DNA of 34,263 bases from the NCBI GenBank assembly GCA_005879805.1, contig VBKL01000052.1, positions 1 to 34,263 on the forward strand. The letters are read 5' to 3'. The stretch is from Deltaproteobacteria bacterium (GTDB lineage Bacteria > Myxococcota > Myxococcia > Myxococcales > 40CM-4-68-19). The position numbers were made by a program, and so were the translations under genes. The notes beneath the pieces are model-generated. The model was not told the origin of the DNA. It did no database searches and saw nothing but the letters and a program-made list of their open reading frames with translations. Shown piece after piece: positions 1-7,330 of the stretch; within the stretch, counting starts at the first letter, position 1, and each line of letters starts with the position of its first letter.

Positions 1-352
1 CGTCGCCGGGCATGTGTGTGAAACCGCGCGCGGTGAGAGCGTCCGCGCTCGCCTTCTGCGGCGCGCGCCCGCTCGCGTCGAGGCCGAAGACGCGGCCCGC
101 TCCCGCGTCCCAGACCTGGGCGAAGAGATCTCCGCCGATGCCGCACGACATCGGCTCGACCAGCCCGAGCATCGCGTTGGCGGCGATGGCCGCGTCGACC
201 GCGGTGCCGCCGCGCTTCAGCATCTCCACTCCGACCAGCGCGGCGAGCGGGTGGCTGGTCGCCACCATTCCATGGAGAGCGTGGACGACGGAGCGGCCGG
301 TGGAACCGGGCCGGCGCAGATGCCGGGAAACTCCGATGGCGATCTCGGTCAT
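1..352 (-). CDS. gamma-glutamyltransferase family protein, N-terminal part (runs off the window)
   Basis: The reverse strand from an ATG at 352 encodes about 117 residues that look like the start of a gamma-glutamyltransferase (Ntn-hydrolase family). After a short N-terminus comes HGMVATSHPLAA, then GGTAVDAAIAANAMLGLVEP, SCGIGGDLFAQVWD and LDASGRAP, the usual order in this family. The autocatalytic Thr and the rest of the protein lie beyond position 1. The family hydrolyses or transfers gamma-glutamyl groups, often from glutathione or gamma-glutamyl peptides, usually in the periplasm, although some members act on oxamate or cephalosporins. No signal peptide is obvious at this start. The gene begins 10 bases after the livF stop on the same strand, so it is probably the last known gene of the amino-acid importer operon. 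Family assignment is firm; substrate is unknown. Confidence 0.85.
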   Translation of the reverse strand, partial: MTEIAIGVSRHLRRPGSTGRSVVHALHGMVATSHPLAALVGVEMLKRGGTAVDAAIAANAMLGLVEPMSCGIGGDLFAQVWDAGAGRVFGLDASGRAPQKASADALTARGFTHMPGD

Positions 353-362
353 GGCCCCATCC

Positions 363-1067
363 TCATAGCGCCAGATACGCCTTGCGCACGAGGTCGTTGC
401 CGAGCAACTCGCTGCCGGTGCCGGTCAGGGTGACGCGGCCCGATTCGAGGACATACGCCCGGTCGGCCATGCGCAGGGTCTTCTGCACGTTCTGCTCGAC
501 GAGAAGGATGGTCATGCCGAGCTTGCGGATCTCGGCGATGGTGCGGAAGACCTGCCCGACCACGACCGGCGCGAGCCCGAGCGAAGGCTCGTCGAGGATC
601 AAGAGCCGCGGCTCGCTCATGAGCGCCCGCGCGATGGCGAGCATCTGCTGCTCTCCGCCGGACAGCGTCGCCGCCTCCTGCCTCCGGCGCTCCTTGAGCC
701 GCGGAAATAGCTCGTACGCCCTGGAGAGGTTCTCCGCTCGCCGCGACCGGGCGCGACGCAGATAGGATCCCAGAAGGAGATGCTCCTCCACCGACATGCT
801 CGGGAACATCTGCCGGCCCTCGGGAACACAGGCGATGCCCCGGTCCACCACCTCGTGCGCAGGGTGGGTCTCGATGCGATCGCCTTTGAACTCGATGGTC
901 CCGCGCCTTCTGCGCAAAAGCCCCGTGACGCAGCGGATGAGCGTCGTCTTGCCCGCGCCGTTGGAGCCGACGAGCTCGACGATCTCGCCCTCCTTCACCG
1001 AGAGCGAAGCCCCGAAGAGCACCGGCGCGTCGCCGTAGGCGGCATGCAGGTCGCGCACCTCAAGCAT
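363..1067 (-). CDS. livF: branched-chain amino acid ABC transporter ATP-binding protein LivF
   Basis: This 234-residue ATPase has Walker A (GSNGAGKTT, about residue 35), signature LSGGEQQ, Walker B LLILDEPS and the switch His region in ILLVEQNV. The length and the ending near YVLESGRVTLTG are typical of LivF. It would pair with LivG as the ATPase dimer of a hydrophobic amino acid (HAAT) importer, on the cytoplasmic face. The ATG at 1067 overlaps the end of livG by 8 bases, which implies translational coupling. Substrate cannot be read from the ATPase; HAAT systems carry branched-chain amino acids but also urea, short amides and aromatic acids. Confidence 0.93.
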   Translation of the reverse strand: MLEVRDLHAAYGDAPVLFGASLSVKEGEIVELVGSNGAGKTTLIRCVTGLLRRRRGTIEFKGDRIETHPAHEVVDRGIACVPEGRQMFPSMSVEEHLLLGSYLRRARSRRAENLSRAYELFPRLKERRRQEAATLSGGEQQMLAIARALMSEPRLLILDEPSLGLAPVVVGQVFRTIAEIRKLGMTILLVEQNVQKTLRMADRAYVLESGRVTLTGTGSELLGNDLVRKAYLAL

Positions 1068-1782
1068 CGTCGCTCCCGAGGTAGGCGGCGACGACCTGGG
1101 GATCCTGGGCGACGGTGACAGGCAATCCCTCCGCGATCTTCTTGCCGTGATCGAGGACCACCACGCGGTCGGAGAGGCCCATGATCACCTTGAGGATGTG
1201 CTCGACGATGACGATGGTGACGCCGCCTTCGCGGACCCGCCGGATGATCTCGATGGTGGCGGCGACCTCGGATTCGTTGAGGCCGCTCACCACTTCGTCG
1301 AGCAGCAAAAGGCGCGGACGCAGCGATAGCGCCTTGGCGATCTCGAGACGCTTGCGCGCGGCCTGGGTGAGAGCCGAGGCGGGCTCGTGCGCCCTGCGTT
1401 CCATGCCGAGCAGGGCGAGGACGCGCATCGCCTCGCCTTCCGCGCTCCGCAGCGCGCGTTCGCGCAGGAACGCTCCCACCATCACGTTCTCCAGGACGGT
1501 GAGTCGCGGGAAGGGCCGCACCACCTGGAAGGTGCGGCTCACGCCCCGGCGCGCGAGGCGGAAGGGGCTGAGCCCCGTCACGTCCTCGCCGAAGAGCGAG
1601 ATGGTCCCTCGCGTCGGACGCAGATAGCCGGAGACGAGGTTGAAGAGCGTCGTCTTGCCGGCGCCGTTCGGGCCGATGAGCCCGACGATCTCTCCCTGCC
1701 CGACGTCGAAGTCGACGCCGTCGACGGCGCGGACCCCGCCGAAGTCGCGCCTCAGCTGGCGGACGGAGAGCGCGACGGCCAT
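1060..1782 (-). CDS. livG: branched-chain amino acid ABC transporter ATP-binding protein LivG
   Basis: The reading frame is open further upstream, but the protein proper begins at the ATG at 1782 (MAVALSVRQLRRDFGGVRAV), giving 240 residues, close to the usual LivG length. Walker A is GPNGAGKTT, followed by the LivG-type stretch GVSRTFQVVRPFPRLTVLENV, then LTQAARKRLEIAKAL as a diverged signature and LLLLDEVVSGLN as Walker B with Glu replaced in the usual LivG manner. The C-terminus ends in AQDPQVVAAYLGSDDA, a common LivG tail. It overlaps livM by 31 bases and livF by 8 bases. Partner of LivF in the importer ATPase. Confidence 0.92.
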   Translation of the reverse strand: MAVALSVRQLRRDFGGVRAVDGVDFDVGQGEIVGLIGPNGAGKTTLFNLVSGYLRPTRGTISLFGEDVTGLSPFRLARRGVSRTFQVVRPFPRLTVLENVMVGAFLRERALRSAEGEAMRVLALLGMERRAHEPASALTQAARKRLEIAKALSLRPRLLLLDEVVSGLNESEVAATIEIIRRVREGGVTIVIVEHILKVIMGLSDRVVVLDHGKKIAEGLPVTVAQDPQVVAAYLGSDDA

Positions 1783-2759
1783 GGCCAGAGCCTGCGGTAG
1801 AGGCGGAGCACGCGGCCCGAGAGCCCGTCCGGCGCGTAGCGGACGACGAGGACGATGACGATCCCGTAGATGAGCAGGCTCCTCTGCTGCAGCAGGTTGC
1901 GGAACCCTTCCTGGAAGGCGAGCAGCACGAGCGCGCCGAGCGCCGGCCCCGTGATGGTGCCCATGCCTCCGACGATGGACATGAGCACGAGCTGGATCGA
2001 CAGATCGAGCGCGTAGACGCCCTGCGGCTCGAAGAAGGAGAGATAGATGCCGTAGAGGCAGCCGCCGAGCGACGTGAGCGCCGCGCTCGCGCAAAAGGCG
2101 ACGAGCTTCACGCGCAGCGGATTCACGCCGAGCGCCATCGCCGAATCCTGGTCCTCCCGGATGGCCTCGAGATAGAAGCCGGCCCGCGACCCGGCGACGT
2201 AGAGCGCGGACATCAGCGCCACGAAGAGCAGCGCGAGCCCGAGATAGAATTCGACACGCCGATCGTAGAGGTCGAGGCCGAAGAGGGGAGGCAGGTCCTG
2301 GAGCGATACTCCCTCGGGGCCGCCCGTCAGGGACGACCAGTTGTTGGAGACGATGCGCAGCACCTCGGCGACCGCGATCGAGGCGAGTGCGAAATACGCT
2401 CCGCGCAGACGGAAGGTGATGAAGCCCCACACCGCGGCGAGGAGCACGCAGGCGGCGACCGCGGCCAGCAAAGCAAGCCACATCGGGACCTGGGCGCGCT
2501 GGAGCAGCGTGAAGGTGTACGCGCCCAGCCCGACGAAGGCGGCATGACCGAGGGAAAGCTGACCGGCCCAGCCGCCGATGAGGTCCCAGGCGGTGGCGAG
2601 CGCCGCGAACAGCACCAGCGAGACGCCGAAGTTGAGCGCCCGCGGCAGGATGAAAGGATAGAAGGCCAGCACGGCGATCGCGGCGCAGATGCCGAGCGCG
2701 GCGCGCGCCCGCCGCTGCACGCGCTGCGAGCGCAGGACGGGCGTTGCCGCCTCAGACAT
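1752..2759 (-). CDS. livM: branched-chain amino acid ABC transporter permease LivM
   Basis: This 335-residue membrane protein has about eight to ten hydrophobic segments and the LivM hallmarks GGWAGQLSLGHAAFVGLGAY near residue 62, NNWSSLTGGPEGV, and IVGGMGTITGPALGALVLLA near residue 265, the region that contacts the ATPases. LivM and LivH form the heterodimeric inner-membrane channel of HAAT importers. The ATG at 2759 overlaps the livH stop by 8 bases. The last 31 bases also encode the start of livG in another frame, so the hydrophilic tail WPWPSRSPSAS is constrained by that overlap. Confidence 0.93.
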   Translation of the reverse strand: MSEAATPVLRSQRVQRRARAALGICAAIAVLAFYPFILPRALNFGVSLVLFAALATAWDLIGGWAGQLSLGHAAFVGLGAYTFTLLQRAQVPMWLALLAAVAACVLLAAVWGFITFRLRGAYFALASIAVAEVLRIVSNNWSSLTGGPEGVSLQDLPPLFGLDLYDRRVEFYLGLALLFVALMSALYVAGSRAGFYLEAIREDQDSAMALGVNPLRVKLVAFCASAALTSLGGCLYGIYLSFFEPQGVYALDLSIQLVLMSIVGGMGTITGPALGALVLLAFQEGFRNLLQQRSLLIYGIVIVLVVRYAPDGLSGRVLRLYRRLWPWPSRSPSAS

Positions 2760-3624
2760 GGGACGATCCGAACAGTCCCTGGGGGCGGACGAGCAGCACG
2801 AGGAGGAAGGCGATGAGCCCGAAGGCGTCGCGATATCCGGTCGCCCCGAGACCGGCGCCGACCGACTCCACGATCCCGAGCAAGAGCCCGCCCCAGATGG
2901 CCCCGACGATGCTCCCCATTCCCCCGAGGACGGTCACGACGAAAGCCTTCAGGGTGAAGATTCCACCGACGGTGGGGAAGACGTAGAGCGCGGGCAGGAG
3001 CAGGACGCCCGCCGCCATGGAGAGCACGATGCCGATGCCGAACACGGCGGTCTGCACGAAGCGCGTGTCGACCCCTTGCAGCTCCGCGGCGTCGCGGTTC
3101 TGCGCCGCCGCGCGGATGGCGCGGCCCAGGTCGGTGCGCGTCAGGACGAGGAACAGCCCGGCGACGACGATCACGGTGAGCGCGAAGGAGACGAGCAGCG
3201 GCACAGACAGCGTGACGGGGCCGATGGCGACCGTCCGCGTCGAGTAGGACGTGTAGATCGTCTCGGGATGCGCGCCGAAGATGAGCAAGAGCGAATTGCT
3301 GAGGATGAGCCCCACTCCGACGGTCATGAGGATGAGCGAGTGCTCCGCGGCGTTCTGGATGGGAGCGAGGAGCACGCGTTCGACGAACGCGCCGAGGAGG
3401 AACCCGGCGGGCGCGACTACCACCAGCGAGAGATAGGGGTCGAGGTGGAACGAGCGGAAGAGCGCGAAGGCGATGTACATGCCGACGGCCATGAACTCGC
3501 CGTGCGCGAAGTTGACGATGCGCATCACCCCGAAGATGAGCGAGAGCCCGATCCCTACCATCGCGTACACGCCGCCCGTGAGGACGCCGGAGGCGACCGT
3601 CTGGACGAACCCGATGAGGTCCAT
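2752..3624 (-). CDS. livH: branched-chain amino acid ABC transporter permease LivH
   Basis: Starts at ATG 3624, whose first base is also the last base of the preceding stop codon (TGATG). The 290-residue product has the LivH signature GVYAMVGIGLSLIFGVMRIV followed by NFAHGEFMAVGMY, and the conserved VTVLGGMGSIVGAIWGGLLL near residue 230. About eight membrane segments are visible. It forms the transport channel with LivM. A long open frame upstream of the ATG is only the out-of-frame shadow of the substrate-binding protein gene and should not be included. Confidence 0.93.
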   Translation of the reverse strand: MDLIGFVQTVASGVLTGGVYAMVGIGLSLIFGVMRIVNFAHGEFMAVGMYIAFALFRSFHLDPYLSLVVVAPAGFLLGAFVERVLLAPIQNAAEHSLILMTVGVGLILSNSLLLIFGAHPETIYTSYSTRTVAIGPVTLSVPLLVSFALTVIVVAGLFLVLTRTDLGRAIRAAAQNRDAAELQGVDTRFVQTAVFGIGIVLSMAAGVLLLPALYVFPTVGGIFTLKAFVVTVLGGMGSIVGAIWGGLLLGIVESVGAGLGATGYRDAFGLIAFLLVLLVRPQGLFGSSHV

Positions 3625-4817
3625 CAATTGCTCTCGCGGCGCTTCTCCCAGGGAGGAGTGGGATACGCCGGCTTGCCGGAAGCGACCTCCTTCGGCCAGA
3701 CGACGACGAACTTGCCCTTCTGCACCTGGATGAGGAGCGAGGGCGCAGGGTTCTGGTTCTTGAAACCGTTCTTGTCCTCGAAGGAGACGGGGCCGAACGC
3801 CGTCATCAGCTTCACCTCGCGGAGCGCCTTGCGGATCGCCTCGCGATCGGTCGAGCCGGCTTTCTTGATGGCTTCGGCCACCGCGAGAAGGCCTCCGTAC
3901 GACTTCGCCGCGTGGTGCGATGGCTCGGCGTTGAGCTCCTTGACGAGGCGCTTGTAGAGATCCTGCGCTCCCGGGAACTTGGCTTCGGGCCGCCAGGGAG
4001 AAGCGCTGAAGACGTACTCGGCGGCGTCGCCCGCGCCGGTGATGAACTGCGGCAGCGCGTATCCGGTAGCGCCCACCGCGATGAACATCTTGGGGCTCAG
4101 GCTCACTTCCTTCGCCTGGCGCAGGAGCGTGGCCGCGTCTTCCTCGTAGCTCGAGAGCGCGACGACGTCCGGATGCGCCGACTTGAAGCCGTTCAGCGTG
4201 GGGCGGAAATCGGTGAGGCCGCGATCGTAGGCCTGGGCGCCGACGATCTCGTAACCGAGCTTCTTGCACTTCTCGCGCACCGACGCCTCGGTCGAGTGGC
4301 CGAGCGCGTCGTTGGAGACCAGCACCGCCACGGTCTTCAGGTCCGGGAAGCTCTTGATGAGATCGAACGAGGCATCGGCGTAGGCGTCGGTGGTCTGGCC
4401 GACGCGGAAGACGTAGGGAGAGCCGGGCTTGGTGATCGAGGTGTCGGCGGAGTTGGTGTTGACGAGAGGCACCTTGAGCCGGCTGAGATATCCGGCGAGC
4501 GGCTTGGTGATGCTGGAGGCGAAGGCGCCGAGGATTACCGGGACGTTCTGCCCGGCGAGCTTCTCGGCGGCGGCGAGGCCGGCGTTCTGGTTGCTGGCGT
4601 CGTCCTCGATGAGGAGCTCGATGGGCCTGCCGAGCACACCGCCCTTCTCGTTGATCTCCGCGGCGGCGACATTGTATCCCGCGACCTCCATGGCGCCGAA
4701 GGTGGCGAAACTGCCCGAGCGCGAGGTGATCACCCCGAGGCGGATCGGGTCCGCGGGAGATGCGGGGCGGGAAGCGCAGAGGAGCAGGGCCGCAATGGCG
4801 AAGAGTCGCAGGCGCAT
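3624..4817 (-). CDS. livJ: ABC transporter periplasmic substrate-binding protein (LivJ/LivK type)
   Basis: A 397-residue type-I periplasmic binding protein (Peripla_BP_6 family). The chosen ATG at 4817 gives a short Sec signal peptide, MRLRLFAIAALLLCASRPAS, with likely cleavage before DPIRLGVIT. The Cys in the signal is preceded by Leu and does not make a proper lipobox. Family landmarks are SGSFATFGAMEVAGYNVAAA, GGVLGRPIELLIEDD, SNQNAGLAAAEKLA and the late FGPVSFEDKNGFKNQNP. It captures the substrate for LivHMGF; the ligand is not predictable by eye. Only 34 bases separate it from the upstream APC permease gene on the same strand, so co-transcription is possible. Confidence 0.92.
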   Translation of the reverse strand: MRLRLFAIAALLLCASRPASPADPIRLGVITSRSGSFATFGAMEVAGYNVAAAEINEKGGVLGRPIELLIEDDASNQNAGLAAAEKLAGQNVPVILGAFASSITKPLAGYLSRLKVPLVNTNSADTSITKPGSPYVFRVGQTTDAYADASFDLIKSFPDLKTVAVLVSNDALGHSTEASVREKCKKLGYEIVGAQAYDRGLTDFRPTLNGFKSAHPDVVALSSYEEDAATLLRQAKEVSLSPKMFIAVGATGYALPQFITGAGDAAEYVFSASPWRPEAKFPGAQDLYKRLVKELNAEPSHHAAKSYGGLLAVAEAIKKAGSTDREAIRKALREVKLMTAFGPVSFEDKNGFKNQNPAPSLLIQVQKGKFVVVWPKEVASGKPAYPTPPWEKRRESN

Positions 4818-4851
4818 GGGCGCGCAAGCTAGCACCCCGCGATGCGAGGGT

Positions 4852-6261
4852 TCAAAGTCGTTTTCGCCAGAGTAGATAAGCGGGCACGCCGGCGAGGGTG
4901 AAGCCCAGCCCGGCGAGGCTGTGCACCGGATCGGCGACGAACGTGGCGACGACCACGGACCCGCAGACCGCGATGAAGGCCAGCGTCGTGACGGGGTGCC
5001 CGGGCATGGCATGCGCGCGCCGTTCTCCAATGCTGCGGCCTTCGGCCTCCGCCCGTCGCGGGCAAAGCCCGCTCCTCCTCCGGAAGACGAAGAGGCCCCC
5101 CGCCGTGAGCGCGAAGAACACGAAGTCGATAGCGACCACGTAGCGGAGGATCGCCTCGTAGGTTCCGAGCAGCGCGAGCGCGATCGTCACCGCACCCTGC
5201 AGTCCGATGGCGACGGCCGGCACTCGCGTGCGCCGGCTCACTCGCGCGACGGTGCGGAAGAAGAGGCCGTCCTCCGCCATCGCGAAATAGACCCGCGGCG
5301 CGGTGAGGATCGATTGGCTCAAGAAGCCCAGCGTCGAGAGCGCGATTCCCGCCGAGATGGCGGCGCCGCCCCTGCGGCCGAGCGCGCGCGTCATCACGTC
5401 GAACGCGGGAGCCGCGGTCGCCGAAAGCCCGAGCGGTCCCAGGGTCCGGAGGCAAATGAAGACGACCAGCGAGTAGAGGGCGATCACCCCGCAGACGCCG
5501 GCAATGAGCGCGCGCGGCAGATCGCGGCCTGGATCCCGCATCTCGCCGGCGATGAAGGACGCGGTCTGCCAGCCTCCGTAACAGAAAAGCACCGGGATGA
5601 GCGCGGCACCGAACTCGGGGATCGAGCTCGGAGGTCCGTCTACCGCGGGCGACGGTCCTGCGAAGGCGAATCCGCATACGACGATCGCGAGGAGGGCCCC
5701 GATCTTCAGCACCATGAGGAAGCTCTGCACGGCGCTTCCGGCGCGGACGCCGAAGCAGTTCACGACGGTGAGCAGCGCGACCGCGAGCGCCGCCAGCGCG
5801 CTCTCCGAAAGCGGCACCGGGACCAGCTCGCGGAAGTACCGTGCGAACGCGATGGCGGTCGCCGCCATCCCTCCGCTCTGGATGACGAGCAAGAGCGCCC
5901 AGCCGTACAGGAATGCTGCGAGCGGGCTGTATGCGTCGCGCAGATAGGCATACTGCCCGCCGACCCGAGGGCGGCTCGCGGCCAGGTCGGCGTAGACGAA
6001 GGCCCCGAGGAGCGCCGCGGCGCCACCGACGAGCCAGGCGCCGAGGATGAGGACAGAGGAATGGACGCTGCGGGCGACGACCGCGGGATTGAGGAAGATG
6101 CCGGACCCGATCATTCCCCCCATCACGATCATGGTCGCGTCGAAGGGCCCGATGCGGCGCGCGAGCGCGGCTTTGCCCGGGCGCGGCGCGACATTTGCGT
6201 CGATCCCTTCGTCGCTTTCGCCAGTCACGGGAACGACGGTAGCAAACCCGAGCCCCGGCAT
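4852..6261 (-). CDS. APC-superfamily amino acid permease carrying a repeat-derived insert
   Basis: A 469-residue protein with about twelve membrane segments. It has the APC-family first-helix motif MIGSGIFLNP (about residues 50-59), the helix 2-3 region RVGGQYAYLRDAYSP, and FCYGGWQTASFIAGEMRDPGRDLP, which resembles SteT/YfnA-like amino acid/cation symporters or exchangers. Such proteins sit in the inner membrane and move amino acids. The loop after the predicted tenth helix should be short, of the form RRR-x-YRVPGYP. Here it contains extra residues, RRSGLCPRRAEAEGRS, encoded by a dispersed 49-base repeat (5030-5078), before resuming as HAMPGHPVT. The frame stays open, so the gene is probably functional with a longer cytoplasmic loop. 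It lies upstream of the liv genes on the same strand, consistent with a shared amino-acid uptake role. The ATG at 6261 is the longest start; a later start is possible because the first 35 residues are hydrophilic. Confidence 0.88.
   Translation of the reverse strand: MPGLGFATVVPVTGESDEGIDANVAPRPGKAALARRIGPFDATMIVMGGMIGSGIFLNPAVVARSVHSSVLILGAWLVGGAAALLGAFVYADLAASRPRVGGQYAYLRDAYSPLAAFLYGWALLLVIQSGGMAATAIAFARYFRELVPVPLSESALAALAVALLTVVNCFGVRAGSAVQSFLMVLKIGALLAIVVCGFAFAGPSPAVDGPPSSIPEFGAALIPVLFCYGGWQTASFIAGEMRDPGRDLPRALIAGVCGVIALYSLVVFICLRTLGPLGLSATAAPAFDVMTRALGRRGGAAISAGIALSTLGFLSQSILTAPRVYFAMAEDGLFFRTVARVSRRTRVPAVAIGLQGAVTIALALLGTYEAILRYVVAIDFVFFALTAGGLFVFRRRSGLCPRRAEAEGRSIGERRAHAMPGHPVTTLAFIAVCGSVVVATFVADPVHSLAGLGFTLAGVPAYLLWRKRL
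5030..5078 (-). repeat. dispersed palindromic repeat, copy A (inside the permease gene)
   Basis: The reverse complement of 5038-5078 is identical over 41 bases to 18449-18489. The match continues to 49 bases with two mismatches (5030-5078 versus 18449-18497). The unit contains the perfect hairpin GCGGGC-TTT-GCCCGC. Copy A lies wholly inside the APC permease coding sequence, in the same orientation as the gene, and is read as about 16 residues of a cytoplasmic loop. Size, hairpin and dispersal resemble REP-type or other small mobile repeats; no transposase is present in the window. Confidence 0.9.
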
Positions 6262-6321
6262 TGTGATCGAGGACCTCGCGGACTATCCTCGCCGCCCTTT
6301 CCTACTCCCGGAGGCACACCC

Positions 6322-7320
6322 ATGAAGATGCGTGAGGCGCTGGTTCTCGCGGTGCTCTTGACGGTCTCCTCGTTCGGCTTCGACCGCAAGCATGCCGAGA
6401 CCTTCGCCCGGCTTCCGAACGATCGGGCCAACCCGGAAGGTCTGGCGGTCGACCGCAAGACCGGCGACGTCTACGCGGCGGACTTCGAGGTGAAGAGCAA
6501 CCCGCCAGGCCACGTCGTCGTGTTCGACAGGAACGGTCATTTCCTGCGCGATGTGGCGGTCGCCGGATCGAGCAACCTGCTCCTCGGCCTCGACTTCCAT
6601 CCCACCTCGCACAAGCTGCTCGTCATCGATTTCGGGAACGGCAACGTCCTCGACGTGAACCCGAGGACCGGCGCGGCGACCATCTTCTCGGCCATCGGTC
6701 CCGGCTCCGGCCTCAACGCGCTCACCTTCGACGACGCGGGGTTCGTCTACGTCTCCGATTCGTTCCAGGGAATCATCTATAGGATTCCGCCCACCGGCGG
6801 CCCGGCGGCCGTCTGGAAGCAGGATCCACTCCTCACCACGACCGGTGTGCCGCCCTTCGGCGCGAACGGCATGGCCTTCAACAAGGCGCGATCGCTACTC
6901 TTCGTCGCCAACACCGGAAACGACACCATCGTCCAGATCGTCAACGCCGGCGCGACCGGCGGGACGGCGACGGTCTTCACCAACAGCATCAACGGAGCCG
7001 ACGGCCTCATCATCGACGAGCAGGACAATCTCTGGGTGTGCGCCAACCAGGGCGACGAGATCGTCATCGTCGACAACACCGGAAAGGTGATCGCCAAGCT
7101 CGGCGACTTCGACGGGCTGAAGGGGAATGCCGAGCCCAACGGGCTCCTCTTCCCGGCCAGCCTCGTCTTCGCGGGCGATTCGCTCCTGGTGACCAATCTC
7201 TCGCTCGACCTCCGTCTCTTCGGGTCCAACACCGTCGACGCGCAATGGGCGGCGCAGGTCCGGACCCACACGCTCGCGCGGCTGCCGCGCAGGATTCCGA
7301 AGCTCGGGGAGGCACGGTGA
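6322..7320 (+). CDS. secreted SMP-30/NHL-type beta-propeller protein
   Basis: The ATG at 6322 is preceded by an RBS-like GGAGG at 6310-6314. It starts a 332-residue protein with a signal peptide (MKMREALVLAVLLTVSSFGF). The rest shows propeller-blade repeats: PEGLAVDRKTGDVYAADFE, LLGLDFHPTSHKLLVIDFGN, LNALTFDDAGFVYVSDSFQG, ANGMAFNKARSLLFVANTGN, ADGLIIDEQDNLWVCANQGD and PNGLLFPASLVF. These match the SMP-30/gluconolactonase/LRE and NHL superfamily, whose members are lactonases or exported binding propellers. The substrate cannot be assigned and I do not see a complete metal-lactonase site with confidence. The gene diverges from the permease across 60 bases and sits 10 bases before the hybrid kinase gene, so the two may be co-transcribed. 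Confidence 0.85.
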   Translation: MKMREALVLAVLLTVSSFGFDRKHAETFARLPNDRANPEGLAVDRKTGDVYAADFEVKSNPPGHVVVFDRNGHFLRDVAVAGSSNLLLGLDFHPTSHKLLVIDFGNGNVLDVNPRTGAATIFSAIGPGSGLNALTFDDAGFVYVSDSFQGIIYRIPPTGGPAAVWKQDPLLTTTGVPPFGANGMAFNKARSLLFVANTGNDTIVQIVNAGATGGTATVFTNSINGADGLIIDEQDNLWVCANQGDEIVIVDNTGKVIAKLGDFDGLKGNAEPNGLLFPASLVFAGDSLLVTNLSLDLRLFGSNTVDAQWAAQVRTHTLARLPRRIPKLGEAR

Positions 7321-7330
7321 CCGCGCCACG

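Noticed and set aside
4829..4835. CTAGCAC half-site upstream of livJ, matching the blaI operator arm
   Set aside because: There is no second arm at the right spacing; a single 7-base match in 34 kb is not evidence of regulation.
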